Assembly: GCA_002422725.1 (NCBI GenBank)
Contig: DITE01000049.1
Coordinates: 1-26,756, forward strand
Direction: 5' to 3'
Origin: Bacteroidales bacterium UBA6192
GTDB lineage: Bacteria > Bacteroidota > Bacteroidia > Bacteroidales > F082
Length of the DNA stretch: 26,756 nucleotides
This document shows positions 1-8,730 of this stretch, in pieces; positions within the stretch are counted from its first letter, which is position 1; every line of letters starts with the position of its first letter. A program made the translations under genes and the position numbers. The notes under the pieces were generated by a model. That model searched no databases and had not been told where the DNA came from. It saw only the letters and a program-made list of their open reading frames with translations.

Positions 1-890
1 TCTGGTTCGTTTTCTTTACTAAGGTTAATACATTTGGCATAGCAACCTCCTTCAAAGTTAAACACTCCATCGTCATCCCAACCATGCTCATCATCACCAA
101 TCAGTGCGCGCTTTGGATCGGCCGATAAGGTTGTTTTGCCTGTTCCGGAAAGACCAAAGAAAACAGCTACATTTCCATCCTGACCAACGTTGGCCGAGCA
201 ATGCATCGAAGCAATATTTTTCAATGGAAGATAATAATTCATCATGGTGAAAATCCCCTTCTTCATTTCACCTCCATACCATGAACCACCAATCAGCGAC
301 ATCCGTTCTTTCAGATTAAAGACCACAAAATTCTCCGAATTCATATTCATTTCTTTCCAATTCGGGTTGGTGGTTTTTGAAGCATTCAGCACAACGAAGT
401 CAGGCTTAAAGTTCTCAAGTTCCGCTGCTGTTGGTCTGATGAACATGTTTTTGACAAAATGAGCCTGCCAAGCTACTTCAACAACGAATCTTACATTCAG
501 CCTGGTGTCGGGATTGGCACCGGCATAAGCATCCATTACGTAGATTTTTTTTCCGGTGAGTTGTTTGGCAGCTATTTTTTTGAGCGTATCCCATTTTTCA
601 GGTTCAAGCGGTCTGTTGTCGTTTTTTCCAATAGTGGACCACCATACCGTATCTTTCGAAACTTCATCGTAAACGATATACTTGTCTTTTGGCGACCTGC
701 CGGTGAAAACGCCTGTGTCGACATTGACTGCCCCGGTATCAGTTAGTATTCCTTTAGCAAAACCTTCGAGAGCTGGATCCATCTCGTGCTCAAAAAGTTC
801 TTCATAGGAAATGTTATAAAATAATTCCTGGACATCTAAGATGCCGTATGTTGCCAGGTCAGCCCTGACTTTAGCTGTGTTAATAGCCAT
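1..890 (-). CDS. pckA: Phosphoenolpyruvate carboxykinase (ATP), N-terminal part, cut by window edge
   Basis: ATP-dependent PEP carboxykinase converts oxaloacetate plus ATP to PEP, CO2 and ADP in the cytosol, at the entry to gluconeogenesis or, in many anaerobes, in the CO2-fixing direction. Reading the minus strand from the ATG at 890 gives an open frame of about 296 codons that runs off the window; the family is usually about 530-540 aa, so roughly the first 55% is present. Family signatures seen: TGVFTGRSPKDKY near the N-terminus, the P-loop FGLSGTGKTTLSADP (bases about 130-160), and the following metal/nucleotide motif GDDEHGWDDDGVFNFEGGCY (bases about 60-120). The start MAINTAKV fits the family and lies about 45 bases downstream of a good -7 element. 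The gene is downstream of ppdK on the same strand but separated by a terminator, so it is probably transcribed on its own. The identification is secure. Confidence 0.97.
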   Translation of the reverse strand, partial: MAINTAKVRADLATYGILDVQELFYNISYEELFEHEMDPALEGFAKGILTDTGAVNVDTGVFTGRSPKDKYIVYDEVSKDTVWWSTIGKNDNRPLEPEKWDTLKKIAAKQLTGKKIYVMDAYAGANPDTRLNVRFVVEVAWQAHFVKNMFIRPTAAELENFKPDFVVLNASKTTNPNWKEMNMNSENFVVFNLKERMSLIGGSWYGGEMKKGIFTMMNYYLPLKNIASMHCSANVGQDGNVAVFFGLSGTGKTTLSADPKRALIGDDEHGWDDDGVFNFEGGCYAKCINLSKENEP

Positions 891-933
891 ACTGATTGTT
901 TTAATTAATTTGTAATTTATTTAGCTCAGGCTG

Positions 934-966
934 CAAAAATAGCAAAATATACTGCTTTACAGCAAT
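934..966 (-). promoter_or_regulatory. Predicted Bacteroidota-type promoter of pckA
   Basis: On the minus strand TATTTTTG (941-934) matches the Bacteroidota -7 consensus TAnnTTTG exactly. ATTG (966-963) lies 21 bases further upstream, close to the usual distance for the TTTG-like -33 element. The pckA start codon is about 45 bases downstream. Consensus match only; no transcript data. Confidence 0.55.
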
Positions 967-998
967 CGTTTGCGCTCTAAAACATAAAACGATTAGAC

Positions 999-1026
999 AA
1001 AAAAAAGTGCCCGTAGGGGGCACTTT
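999..1026 (-). terminator. Rho-independent terminator of ppdK
   Basis: Read on the minus strand, AAAGTGCCC, a five-base loop and GGGCACTTT form a perfect nine-pair stem that runs into a T-tract (eight A's at 999-1006 on the plus strand). It lies about 25 bases past the ppdK stop and upstream of the pckA promoter, so it should separate the two genes transcriptionally. Confidence 0.9.
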
Positions 1027-1050
1027 ATGTTATTGAATGACAAAAGAGAC

Positions 1051-3912
1051 TTATTTCTTCGATTTCTTCAAAGACTTTTTATCTTTTTTATCTTTTTTCT
1101 TATCCTTTTTGTGGCTTTTCTTTTTGTCCTTTTTCTCTGCCTTTTCTTTCTCAGTTTTAGCCTTGTCTTTTGCAGCTTTTTCTGCAATTTTCTCTGACAC
1201 TGCAGCCTGAGCAGCAGCAAGACGCGCAATCGGAACACGGTAAGGCGAGCAGCTCACGTAGTTTAGTCCGGCTTCATGACAGAACATAACTGAACTAGGC
1301 TCACCGCCATGCTCGCCACAAATACCCAGTTTGATGTCTTTTCGTGTCTGGCGTCCTCTTTCAACAGCCATCTTGATTAACTGTCCAACACCTTCCTGGT
1401 CGAGCACTTCAAAAGGATCATGTTTCAATATTCCCTTTTTCTTGTAAACATCGAGGAACTTGCCTGCATCATCACGCGAATAACCAAAGGTCATTTGTGT
1501 TAGGTCGTTGGTGCCAAATGAGAAGAATTCAGCTGATTTTGCGATTTCATTGGCAACAATTGCTGCTCTAGGAACCTCAATCATTGTCCCAACCATAAAT
1601 TTCATGCTGTCATTTCTTTCCAAAAAGACCGTATCGATGGTATCTCTTACAATTTTCTCCTGCATCTGCATTTCTGCAAGTGTACCGGTGAGCGGAATCA
1701 TAATCTCAGGCAGGGTTTCAATACCTTTTGCCTTAAGGTTCAATGCAGCTTCGATGATAGCTCTAGCCTGCATTTCAGTTATTTCGGGATAGGTGTTACC
1801 TAACCGGCATCCACGATGACCCAGCATTGGGTTGAACTCGGAAAGGTCATGAACTTTAGTCTTTATTTTATCTACAGAAACGCCCATCACTTTGGCCATT
1901 TCCTTTTGACCTTTTTCGTCATGAGGAACAAACTCATGTAAAGGTGGATCCAAAAGCCTTACTGTTACGGGTAATCCCTGCATGGCTTCAAAAATACCCT
2001 CGAAGTCCTCACGTTGCATCGGAAGCAGTTTTTCGAGTGCTTTCCTTCGGCCTGACTCATCGTCGGCGAGGATCATTTCGCGCATAGCAACAATTTTATC
2101 ACCTCCGAAGAACATATGCTCGGTGCGACAAAGTCCAATGCCTTTGGCTCCAAATTCTCTGGCTACCTGAGCGTCCAATGGGGTGTCAGCATTTGTTCTG
2201 ACAAGCATTCGGGACTTTTTGTCAGCCAGTTTCATGAGTTGTCCAAAAAATCCGCTTAATTCAGGCTCTCTGGTTTCTACACGTCCATCATAAACTTCAC
2301 CTGTACTTCCGTTGAGCGAAATAAAATCGCCTTCACTAAATACTTTTTCACTCATGGTGATGGTACGTGCCTTATAATCAATCTTAATGGAGCCAGCGCC
2401 CGAAACGCAACATTTGCCCATTCCACGTGCTACAACCGCAGCATGTGAGGTCATACCACCGCGGGCTGTAAGAATCCCTTCGGCTACATTCATCCCCTTG
2501 AGGTCTTCGGGCGATGTTTCGATGCGGACAAGCACTACTTTTTTGCCTTGTGCTGCCCATACTTCTGCTTCATCGGCATGAAACACGATCTGGCCGGTAG
2601 CAGCACCGGGCGAAGCAGGTAAGCCTTTTGCAACAACGGTTGCTTTGGTTAACGCAGTTTTGTCGAAAACCGGGTGTAACAGTTCATCCAGTTTGTTTGG
2701 TTCAACTCGCAGTAATGCTTCGTTCTTAGTGATCATGCCCTGTTCAAGCATTTCCATGGAGATACGCACCATTGCCGCACCTGTTCTTTTTCCATTTCTT
2801 GTTTGCAAAATCCAAAGTTTGCCTTCCTGAATGGTAAATTCAAGATCCTGCATATCCCGGTAATGGTTTTCCAGTTTTGTTTGCAGATCATTTAATTCCA
2901 CAAAGATAGCTGGCATGGCCTCTTCAAGGGAAGGATACTTAGATGCACGCTCCTCTTCGGAAATATTCTGAAGTTTTGCCCATCTGTGTGAGCCTTCAAG
3001 TGTAATCTCCTGAGGAGTACGTATACCGGCAACCACATCTTCGCCCTGGGCATTGATAAGGTATTCGCCGTTAAAAATATCTTCACCGGTTGCTGAATCG
3101 CGGGTAAAAGCAACCCCTGTACCAGAGTTTTCGCCCATATTGCCAAATACCATGGCTTGCACGTTAACTGCTGTGCCCCATTCAACCGGAATGTTGTTGA
3201 GTTGTCTGTAGTAAATAGCTCTTTCGTTCATCCAGCTATTGAAAACGGCCATAACAGAACCCCAGAGTTGTTCCCATGGATCGGAAGGGAAATCTTTACC
3301 AGTTACCTTTTTCACGGCTTCCTTAAACCGTTTGACCATTTCTTTCAGGTCATCGGTTGTCAGATCGGTGTCGAGGGCAACACCTTTTTCTTCTTTCAAG
3401 TGGTCGATAATTTCTTCAAATGGATCATTGTCCTCTTTTGATTGGGGTTTCATACCCATTACCACATCACCAAACATTTGCACAAACCTGCGATAGGAGT
3501 CCCAGGCAAAGCGCTCATTCCCAGTCTTGCGGGCAATACCTTCCACAGCTTCATCATTTAATCCAAGGTTAAGCACAGTGTCCATCATGCCTGGCATAGA
3601 TGCTCTGGCTCCCGAACGAACCGACAACAAACAAGGGTTCTCGCGGTCACCAAACTTGGTTCCCATAATGGTTTCAACCTTCAGGACTGCATTCTGAACT
3701 TCTTCTTTGATCAGATTAACTACATAATCCTGACCTTTTTGATTGTATAAGGTGCACACCTCAGTGGTGATGGTAAATCCCGGAGGAACGGGGATACCGA
3801 AGAGATTCATTTCGGCCAGGTTGGCACCTTTTCCTCCCAATAAAGATTTCATGGAGGCATTGCCGTCTGCTTTGCGATCTCCAAAAGAATAAACATACTT
3901 GGTCTTTGCCAT
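1051..3912 (-). CDS. ppdK: Pyruvate, phosphate dikinase with lysine-rich C-terminal tail
   Basis: Interconverts pyruvate, ATP and Pi with PEP, AMP and PPi in the cytosol. The 953-aa protein has all three family parts: an N-terminal ATP-grasp nucleotide-binding half beginning KYVYSFGDRKADGNASMKS; the central phosphohistidine domain with GGMTSHAAVVARG, giving the phospho-acceptor His490; and the C-terminal PEP/pyruvate barrel with GLCRTEHMFF, GTNDLTQMTFGYSRDD and GICGEHGGEP, giving the proton-donor Cys865. All catalytic motifs are intact. Family members are usually about 870-910 aa. The excess is mainly a tail from about residue 906 to 953 made almost wholly of Lys with Asp, Glu, Ala and Ser, which is not part of the known fold. 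The ATG at 3912 gives the canonical family N-terminus. It has its own promoter and terminator and lies upstream of pckA, so two PEP-forming enzymes are neighbours. Confidence 0.98.
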   Translation of the reverse strand: MAKTKYVYSFGDRKADGNASMKSLLGGKGANLAEMNLFGIPVPPGFTITTEVCTLYNQKGQDYVVNLIKEEVQNAVLKVETIMGTKFGDRENPCLLSVRSGARASMPGMMDTVLNLGLNDEAVEGIARKTGNERFAWDSYRRFVQMFGDVVMGMKPQSKEDNDPFEEIIDHLKEEKGVALDTDLTTDDLKEMVKRFKEAVKKVTGKDFPSDPWEQLWGSVMAVFNSWMNERAIYYRQLNNIPVEWGTAVNVQAMVFGNMGENSGTGVAFTRDSATGEDIFNGEYLINAQGEDVVAGIRTPQEITLEGSHRWAKLQNISEEERASKYPSLEEAMPAIFVELNDLQTKLENHYRDMQDLEFTIQEGKLWILQTRNGKRTGAAMVRISMEMLEQGMITKNEALLRVEPNKLDELLHPVFDKTALTKATVVAKGLPASPGAATGQIVFHADEAEVWAAQGKKVVLVRIETSPEDLKGMNVAEGILTARGGMTSHAAVVARGMGKCCVSGAGSIKIDYKARTITMSEKVFSEGDFISLNGSTGEVYDGRVETREPELSGFFGQLMKLADKKSRMLVRTNADTPLDAQVAREFGAKGIGLCRTEHMFFGGDKIVAMREMILADDESGRRKALEKLLPMQREDFEGIFEAMQGLPVTVRLLDPPLHEFVPHDEKGQKEMAKVMGVSVDKIKTKVHDLSEFNPMLGHRGCRLGNTYPEITEMQARAIIEAALNLKAKGIETLPEIMIPLTGTLAEMQMQEKIVRDTIDTVFLERNDSMKFMVGTMIEVPRAAIVANEIAKSAEFFSFGTNDLTQMTFGYSRDDAGKFLDVYKKKGILKHDPFEVLDQEGVGQLIKMAVERGRQTRKDIKLGICGEHGGEPSSVMFCHEAGLNYVSCSPYRVPIARLAAAQAAVSEKIAEKAAKDKAKTEKEKAEKKDKKKSHKKDKKKDKKDKKSLKKSKK

Positions 3913-3990
3913 GATGTGATAATTTATATTGATACTCTAGTTATTGACAATCAATTATTAAAGCTATAATTAAGTGCTTGTTAGTGAACG

Positions 3991-3998
3991 CAAAAGTA
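3991..3998 (-). promoter_or_regulatory. Predicted -7 promoter element of ppdK
   Basis: TACTTTTG on the minus strand (3998-3991) matches TAnnTTTG exactly and is followed by CG, as is common in these promoters. It lies about 80 bases upstream of the ppdK ATG. No well-spaced -33 TTTG is evident; a GTTGG lies about 22 bases further upstream. The rest of the divergent gap to the next gene (to 4308) shows no gene or strong structure. Confidence 0.45.
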
Positions 3999-4308
3999 AT
4001 AAAAATGAGGCTTGTAATGCCAACATCAGGTAGTTAAATTAGTATAAATATAACCGCAATCGGTTGAGATATCTGCTGACCAGTGATTTTTCCTTTCATC
4101 AACAACGATGGAAACATTCAGTGGCTCTTACCGCCATAACTCATAACACTTCAATGTAATAAGCATTTGAAGCACGAAACTAACTATTTGAAACGCTTCC
4201 AAATAACAATAAACGCGCATGGTTTAAAGGCTTTTCAGTAAATAGTCCAAAAAAAAGTTGGAAATTCGTGGTTCTGAAGGAGGCGTTGCAATAATTCATT
4301 TTGATACT

Positions 4309-5610
4309 ATGAATCAGATAGTTGGAATTCGACATGAGGATAAATATGTTATGGAAAGACGCGTGGCAGTTATTCCTCAACATGTCAAAAGATTAGAAAG
4401 CGAAGGCATTAAGTTTCTTATTCAATATTCACCCAAGAGAATTTTTGGGCACGAGGCTTTTGAAGAGGCAGGTGCCAGAATTGTTCAGAGCCTGAATGAT
4501 GCTCCTGTTATCATTGGTGTCAAAGAGATTCCGGTCGAAACCTTTGAAAAAGGCAAAACCTATATGTTTTTCTCACATGTTATCAAGGGGCAGAAACACA
4601 ATATGCCGATGCTACGAGCCATGATGGAGAAGCAATGTCAGTTGATAGATTATGAGAAGATTGAAAATCAGGAAAAAAAACGCCTTATCTTCTTTGGTCG
4701 TTATGCAGGTTTGGCCGGAATGATCAACTCATTGTGGTCGTATGGTCAAAGACTGGAGGTAATGGGGATCGACAATCCGTTTTCCGGACTGCGGCAGACT
4801 CATACCTACAAATCCCTTGAAGATGCCCGTCAGGCCGTGTCAGAAGTTGGAAAATACATTGCTGAAAATGGCCTTCCGGACGAGCTTTGTCCCATGGTTA
4901 TCGGATTCACAGGTTACGGAAATGTTTCAAAAGGGGCACAGGAGATCGCTCATTTATTGCCTTCAATCGAAATTACGCCTGCGAAGCTTCTTGAAAAAGG
5001 AGGCGTAAAGCCCCTTAAGCACTTGATTTACAAAGTTGTTTTTAAGGAAAGTGATCTTTCTTTGCACAAACTTGGTGTTGAACCCTTCGATCTGCAGCAT
5101 TATTACAAACATCCAGAGGAGTATAAGAATCAATTTGAACAATATATTCCCCACTTGAGTATTCTTATGAACTGCATGTATTGGGACACAAAGTATCCGC
5201 GAATTGTTACCAAGGATGCTTTGTTGAAATTGTATACAAAAGGCGAACCAAGACTAAAAGTAATCGGTGATGTAACCTGCGACCCTGATGGCTCTATCGA
5301 ATGTACCCACAAAGGAACAGAAATTGAAGACCCGGTGTTCGTGTATGATCCACTAAAACAAAAGACTACGAATGGATTCGGTGGGAATGGAATCCTTGTT
5401 ATGGCTGTCGATATTTTGCCAAGTGAGCTTCCTCGTGATGCATCAGAGGCTTTTAGCGAGGCACTTCTCCCATACCTAAAATCTATCATCACTGCTGATT
5501 ACACCCTTTCGTTTGATGAACTTAAGCTTCCTGGGCCCATTAAAAATGCCCTGATACTGCATCACGGAAAGCTTACACCTGATTATCAATATATCGCAAA
5601 GTATCTGTAG
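4309..5610 (+). CDS. Lysine-ketoglutarate reductase-type saccharopine dehydrogenase (lysine-forming side)
   Basis: Resembles the LKR half of animal and plant AASS (AlaDH/PNT-type N-domain), which condenses lysine with 2-oxoglutarate to saccharopine using NAD(P)H. Seen in sequence: an N-terminal VGIRHEDKYVMERRVAVIP block typical of the AlaDH/PNT superfamily; FFGRYAGLAGMINSLW; a Rossmann-type VIGFTGYGNVSKGAQE about 200 residues in; and a C-terminal NGFGGNGILVMAVDILPSELP block that is typical of LKR domains. An in-frame TTG at 4258 would add 17 residues, but the ATG at 4309 begins right at the conserved block and is preferred, giving 433 aa. The gene lies 41 bases upstream of a saccharopine dehydrogenase-type gene on the same strand, so the two probably form a lysine-degradation operon equivalent to the two halves of AASS. 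Direction of use in this organism is inferred. Confidence 0.85.
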   Translation: MNQIVGIRHEDKYVMERRVAVIPQHVKRLESEGIKFLIQYSPKRIFGHEAFEEAGARIVQSLNDAPVIIGVKEIPVETFEKGKTYMFFSHVIKGQKHNMPMLRAMMEKQCQLIDYEKIENQEKKRLIFFGRYAGLAGMINSLWSYGQRLEVMGIDNPFSGLRQTHTYKSLEDARQAVSEVGKYIAENGLPDELCPMVIGFTGYGNVSKGAQEIAHLLPSIEITPAKLLEKGGVKPLKHLIYKVVFKESDLSLHKLGVEPFDLQHYYKHPEEYKNQFEQYIPHLSILMNCMYWDTKYPRIVTKDALLKLYTKGEPRLKVIGDVTCDPDGSIECTHKGTEIEDPVFVYDPLKQKTTNGFGGNGILVMAVDILPSELPRDASEAFSEALLPYLKSIITADYTLSFDELKLPGPIKNALILHHGKLTPDYQYIAKYL

Positions 5611-5651
5611 AACATCCATCTTGATAAATTCGTTTAATTCCAGATAATACT

Positions 5652-6989
5652 ATGAAACATATCCTAATTCTGGGTGCAGGTCTTTCAGCAACCAGTCTGA
5701 TCAATTATTTACTTGAGAATAGCCAGGAATATGATTGGTTTGTAACCCTTGGTGACCTGAACCTTCAGGCAGCTGAAAAAAAGCTGCACAGCCACCCCCG
5801 ATCCAGAGCAATACAGTTTGATGTAACCAACTCCATGGATGTGAAAACTGCGATTGAGAATATGGACCTTGTAATATCCCTTTTGCCTGCCCGTTTTCAC
5901 GATCTGGTTGCCGCTGAATGTTTGAATCAGGGCGTGTCAATGGCTACGGCATCCTATGTTTCGCCGGCAATTGCATCAATGCATGAGAAACTTGTTGAGA
6001 AAGGGCTTGTTTTTCTGAACGAACTGGGGGTTGATCCGGGGATCGACCACATGTCGGCTATGAGCGTTATCGACAGAATCAGGTTGAAAAAAGGTAAACT
6101 GACAGCGTTTTTTTCATTCACCGGAGGACTAATTGCCCCCGAATCGGATAACAATCCCTGGCATTACAAGTTTACCTGGAACCCCAGAAATGTAGTACTG
6201 GCTGGACAAGGTGTATCGCAATTTATTCGGAACGGCATGTACAAATACATACCTTACCACAAGTTGTTTGATCGTGTTTTAGAGCGGGAAGTGCTTGATG
6301 CCGGAAAGTTTGAAGTGTATCCAAACCGCGATTCCTTAAAGTACCGGAAAGTGTATGGCATCGAAGGAATTCCGACAATTTTCAGGGGGACAATGCGGCG
6401 TCCGGGCTTCTGTGAAGCCTGGAATGTGTTTGTGCAGCTTGGTTGTACAGACGATACCTACGTTATAGAAAACTCTGAGAAGATAAGGTATCGTGAGTTT
6501 ATTAATTCGTTTCTGCGTTATGACAGGGAAAAGCCGGTTGAACTTAAGCTGGCTGATTACCTGGGTATTGATCCGGATGGTGAAATAATGCGTAAACTAA
6601 CCTGGCTGGGTGTATTCTCAAATGAATTAGTTGGATTGAAAAACGCCACACCTGCCCAGATTTTACAGCAACTATTGGAGAAAAAATGGTCGCTTGATCC
6701 GGGGGATAAGGATATGATCGTGATGCAACATGAATTTGAATACGAGCTGAATAAAAAAAGCCATAAAATTACTTCATCAATGGTATTTATCGGCAAAAAT
6801 ACTGTCGATACGGCCATGTCGGTAACAGTCGGAACACCGCTGGCTATTGCTTCAAAACTGCTGTTAACAGGACGAATTGCTGCAAAAGGTGTTGTTGTTC
6901 CAACCACCCCCGAATTGTATGTACCCATTCTGGAAGAACTGGAAAGTTTTGGAATTCATTTTGTAGAAATGGAAGAGGTTTTAGGGTAG
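5652..6989 (+). CDS. Saccharopine dehydrogenase, glutamate-forming type (LYS9/AASS C-terminal-like)
   Basis: Predicted to oxidise saccharopine to glutamate and 2-aminoadipate semialdehyde, the second step of the saccharopine route. The 445-aa protein starts with a Rossmann dinucleotide motif, ILGAGLSATSLINYLL, then DLVISLLPARFHDLVAAECL, and the hallmark LNELGVDPGIDHMSAM block near residues 119-134. The C-terminal half contains TNDSM-free but otherwise family-like segments such as GTMRRPGFCEAWNVFVQLG. The ATG at 5652 gives the Rossmann strand immediately, as expected. The spacing of 41 bases to the upstream LKR-type gene supports one transcript. Downstream, the 114-bp repeat array begins within about 70 bases of the stop; a weak CAAGAT...ATCTTG stem at about 7010-7035 is the only terminator-like structure seen. 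Confidence 0.9.
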   Translation: MKHILILGAGLSATSLINYLLENSQEYDWFVTLGDLNLQAAEKKLHSHPRSRAIQFDVTNSMDVKTAIENMDLVISLLPARFHDLVAAECLNQGVSMATASYVSPAIASMHEKLVEKGLVFLNELGVDPGIDHMSAMSVIDRIRLKKGKLTAFFSFTGGLIAPESDNNPWHYKFTWNPRNVVLAGQGVSQFIRNGMYKYIPYHKLFDRVLEREVLDAGKFEVYPNRDSLKYRKVYGIEGIPTIFRGTMRRPGFCEAWNVFVQLGCTDDTYVIENSEKIRYREFINSFLRYDREKPVELKLADYLGIDPDGEIMRKLTWLGVFSNELVGLKNATPAQILQQLLEKKWSLDPGDKDMIVMQHEFEYELNKKSHKITSSMVFIGKNTVDTAMSVTVGTPLAIASKLLLTGRIAAKGVVVPTTPELYVPILEELESFGIHFVEMEEVLG

Positions 6990-7057
6990 AAGTACTTTCA
7001 GCCGCTGTTCAAGATGACTTCGGGTAAATCTTGTCTAGCCTTTGTGGGACATTGTGC

Positions 7058-7491
7058 TTCTCTGTGAAACTCAGTGTCTTCTTTGTGGCTCTCCGTGCAA
7101 CAGCTATAGCACAAAGTTCCGCAAAGAATCACAGAGCGACACAAAGGGATAATGGAATCAGAATCAATCTTTTCTCTGTAGAACTTAGTGTCTTCTTTGT
7201 GGCTCTCCGTGCAACAGCTATAGCACAAAGTTCCGCAGAGAATCACGGAGTGACACAAAGGGATAATTTATTGAGGATCAATTTTTTCTTTGTGGAACTT
7301 AGTGTCTTCTTTGTGGCTCTCCGTGCAACAGCTATAACACAAAGTTCCGCAAAGGATCACGGAGTGACACAAAGTGATAATGGATTCAGCTCAATAAAAA
7401 CTTTTCACTAATAATAATATTCTCTGTGGAACTTAGTGTCTTCTTTGTGGCTCTCTGTGTAATAGCTATCACTGAGTTACACAAAGTGATG
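7058..7491 (+). repeat. Tandem array of a ~114-bp repeat (three long units and one short unit)
   Basis: Units start at about 7058, 7172, 7286 and 7420, so the first two periods are exactly 114 bases. Each begins TTCTCTGTGGAACTTAGTG or a close variant. The three long units contain two complementary pairs in interleaved order. In unit 2 arm A is at 7174-7186 and pairs with 7228-7240; arm B is at 7195-7211 and pairs with 7244-7260. The last unit lacks the 22-base segment equivalent to 7222-7243. Because 114 is a multiple of three, the array creates open frames on both strands; these are judged artefacts. Similar CTCTGTGG-type dispersed repeats are common in environmental bacterial genomes. The rest of the 640-base gap (6990-7629) holds only the djlA promoter. 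Confidence 0.9.
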
Positions 7492-7602
7492 TTTGAGATT
7501 ATTATACATTTTAGCACTGATTAGTTACGTTTTATCAATAACTGCATAGCTTCAATAGCAGGTAGAATTGAAAAGCCGGTGATGTCCGATGGCTTGAAGT
7601 TG

Positions 7603-7610
7603 TACCTTTG
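7603..7610 (+). promoter_or_regulatory. Predicted -7 promoter element of the djlA-like gene
   Basis: TACCTTTG matches TAnnTTTG exactly and is followed by CACG. It lies 19 bases upstream of the ATG at 7630. Because transcription should begin about seven bases after the element, the in-frame GTG/ATG codons at 7579-7584 would be untranscribed, which favours 7630 as the true start. No good -33 TTTG seen. Confidence 0.55.
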
Positions 7611-7629
7611 CACGAAATATAATGTTGAT

Positions 7630-8469
7630 ATGCGTTTTTTAATATACTTCATTCTGGCAGCACTTATCCTTTACCTGTTCCGGAAATTATTCCAGCCCTC
7701 GGCGAAAAACAATGCCGGACAGGGTAATCAGGAAGCTAAAACTGGACTGAATTCAGGAGGTTATGCCAAATGGGTTGGCGGAGGGCTGGGGTGGGCACTT
7801 GGTGGCCCAATAGGTGGTATTCTTGGATTTGCTTTTGGAAAGATGTTTGAGGACATGAAATCAGCCTCCAATGTAAGTCAAAGCACGCTCAAAGGTGATT
7901 TTAACATGAGTTTGCTGATATTGTCTGCGGCGGTTATGAAGGCCGATGATACTGTAAAACGCAATGAACTGGAGTATGTTAAACGGTTCTTCAGCCAAAA
8001 TTTTGGACAGGCTGCAGCCGATCAATACGTTTTAATGTTGCGCGAGATATTGAAGCAGGAAATAAAACTGGATGAGGTGTGCAATCAGATCAGTCAGTTT
8101 ATGGATTATCCGTCAAAACTGCAGTTGTTGCACTATCTGTTTGGTCTTGCTTTGTCCGATGGTTCTGTTCATCAGGCCGAGATGGAAACTATTTCGCAAA
8201 TTTCTGTCCGCCTTGGAATCAGATCAGCAGATTTTGCCTCCATAAAAGCCATGTTTGTGAAAGATGCTGATAGTGCATACAAAATTCTGGAGATTAGTCG
8301 CAATGCCAGCGACGAGGAAGTAAAAAAGGCTTACCGGGATATGGCCATCAACTTTCATCCCGATAAGGTGAGTCACCTTGGCGAAGAGGTTAGAAAGGCC
8401 GCCGAAGAAAAGTTTAAAAGCATTAACGAGGCCTACGAAAAAATAAAAAGGGAACGCGGCATCAAATAG
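7630..8469 (+). CDS. DjlA-like membrane-anchored J-domain co-chaperone (TerB + DnaJ)
   Basis: Predicted DnaK co-chaperone tethered to the inner membrane, 279 aa; E. coli DjlA is similar in length and plan. Order of parts: an N-terminal membrane segment (MRFLIYFILAALILYLF); a glycine-rich stretch near residues 47-75 (WVGGGLGWALGGPIGGILGF) like the second half of the DjlA membrane region; a TerB-like helical domain (about 90-200); and a C-terminal J domain (about 217-279) with YKILEISRNASDEEVKKAYR and an intact HPD motif. The start at 7630 is chosen from the promoter position. The stop is five bases from the stop of a convergent porin remnant. Its 3' third is repeated nearly exactly at 16437-16695. 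Function by homology; the client is unknown. Confidence 0.88.
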   Translation: MRFLIYFILAALILYLFRKLFQPSAKNNAGQGNQEAKTGLNSGGYAKWVGGGLGWALGGPIGGILGFAFGKMFEDMKSASNVSQSTLKGDFNMSLLILSAAVMKADDTVKRNELEYVKRFFSQNFGQAAADQYVLMLREILKQEIKLDEVCNQISQFMDYPSKLQLLHYLFGLALSDGSVHQAEMETISQISVRLGIRSADFASIKAMFVKDADSAYKILEISRNASDEEVKKAYRDMAINFHPDKVSHLGEEVRKAAEEKFKSINEAYEKIKRERGIK

Positions 8470-8613
8470 GAGACCTATTGATAAAATCTCCAGCTAACAC
8501 CGAAGTAGAATCTTGGATCGCGCATCGGATAATGAGGCACCATCATGTATTGATAATAGCCACTGAGGCCTATAATGTTGGCATACTGAATAAAGATATT
8601 TGCTCTTTTTACC
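8211..8613 (+). repeat. Left copy of long direct repeat spanning djlA and porin 3' ends
   Basis: Aligns without gaps to 16437-16839 (offset 8,226). I count about 22 mismatches by eye over roughly 400 bases. The first 66 bases are identical, and the stretch around the two convergent stop codons is almost identical. On both sides the similarity drops abruptly to a weak but recognisable level (about two-thirds of bases or less). Confidence 0.9.
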
Positions 8614-8660
8614 TTCTTGTCTATAAACACATTAAGGTAGAGGTAATAACCAGTTTGATT
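8475..8660 (-). pseudogene. 3' remnant of a second Porin_10-like gene
   Basis: Read on the minus strand this encodes about 60 C-terminal residues ending YYQYMMVPHYPMRDPRF...SWRFYQ, matching the end of the intact porin at 16701-18617. The last 37 or so residues are almost the same. Further from the stop the match is clear but diverged: TGYYLYLNVFIDKKVKRAN here against TGNYPFLDVFVALKVKRAN in the intact gene. Upstream, the frame meets a stop inside the promoter region of the large secreted gene (about 8680), so no start or signal peptide remains. The remnant is convergent with the intact djlA-like gene, mirroring the right-hand arrangement. A plus-strand open frame here (8478-8675) is the antisense of this remnant. 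Confidence 0.85.
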
Positions 8661-8730
8661 AATAACCGCTATTGACTTACGCCATTATTTTTATTATTTT
8701 TGGATGTCCTTTTCGTAAACTTGCAATTCT

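Noticed and set aside
6998..7411. Open frames on both strands (126 aa plus strand, 86 aa minus strand) with internal repeats such as LSVFFVALRATAI
   Set aside because: They lie wholly inside the 114-bp tandem array. The period is a multiple of three, so any frame stays open by repetition; there is no start context or family resemblance.
7058..7491. Possible CRISPR array
   Set aside because: Units are about 114 bases and nearly identical end to end, with no short repeat alternating with unique spacers and no cas genes nearby.
8478..8675. Plus-strand open frame of 65 aa after the djlA-like gene
   Set aside because: It is the exact antisense of the porin C-terminal remnant; the minus-strand reading matches a known protein end and explains it.
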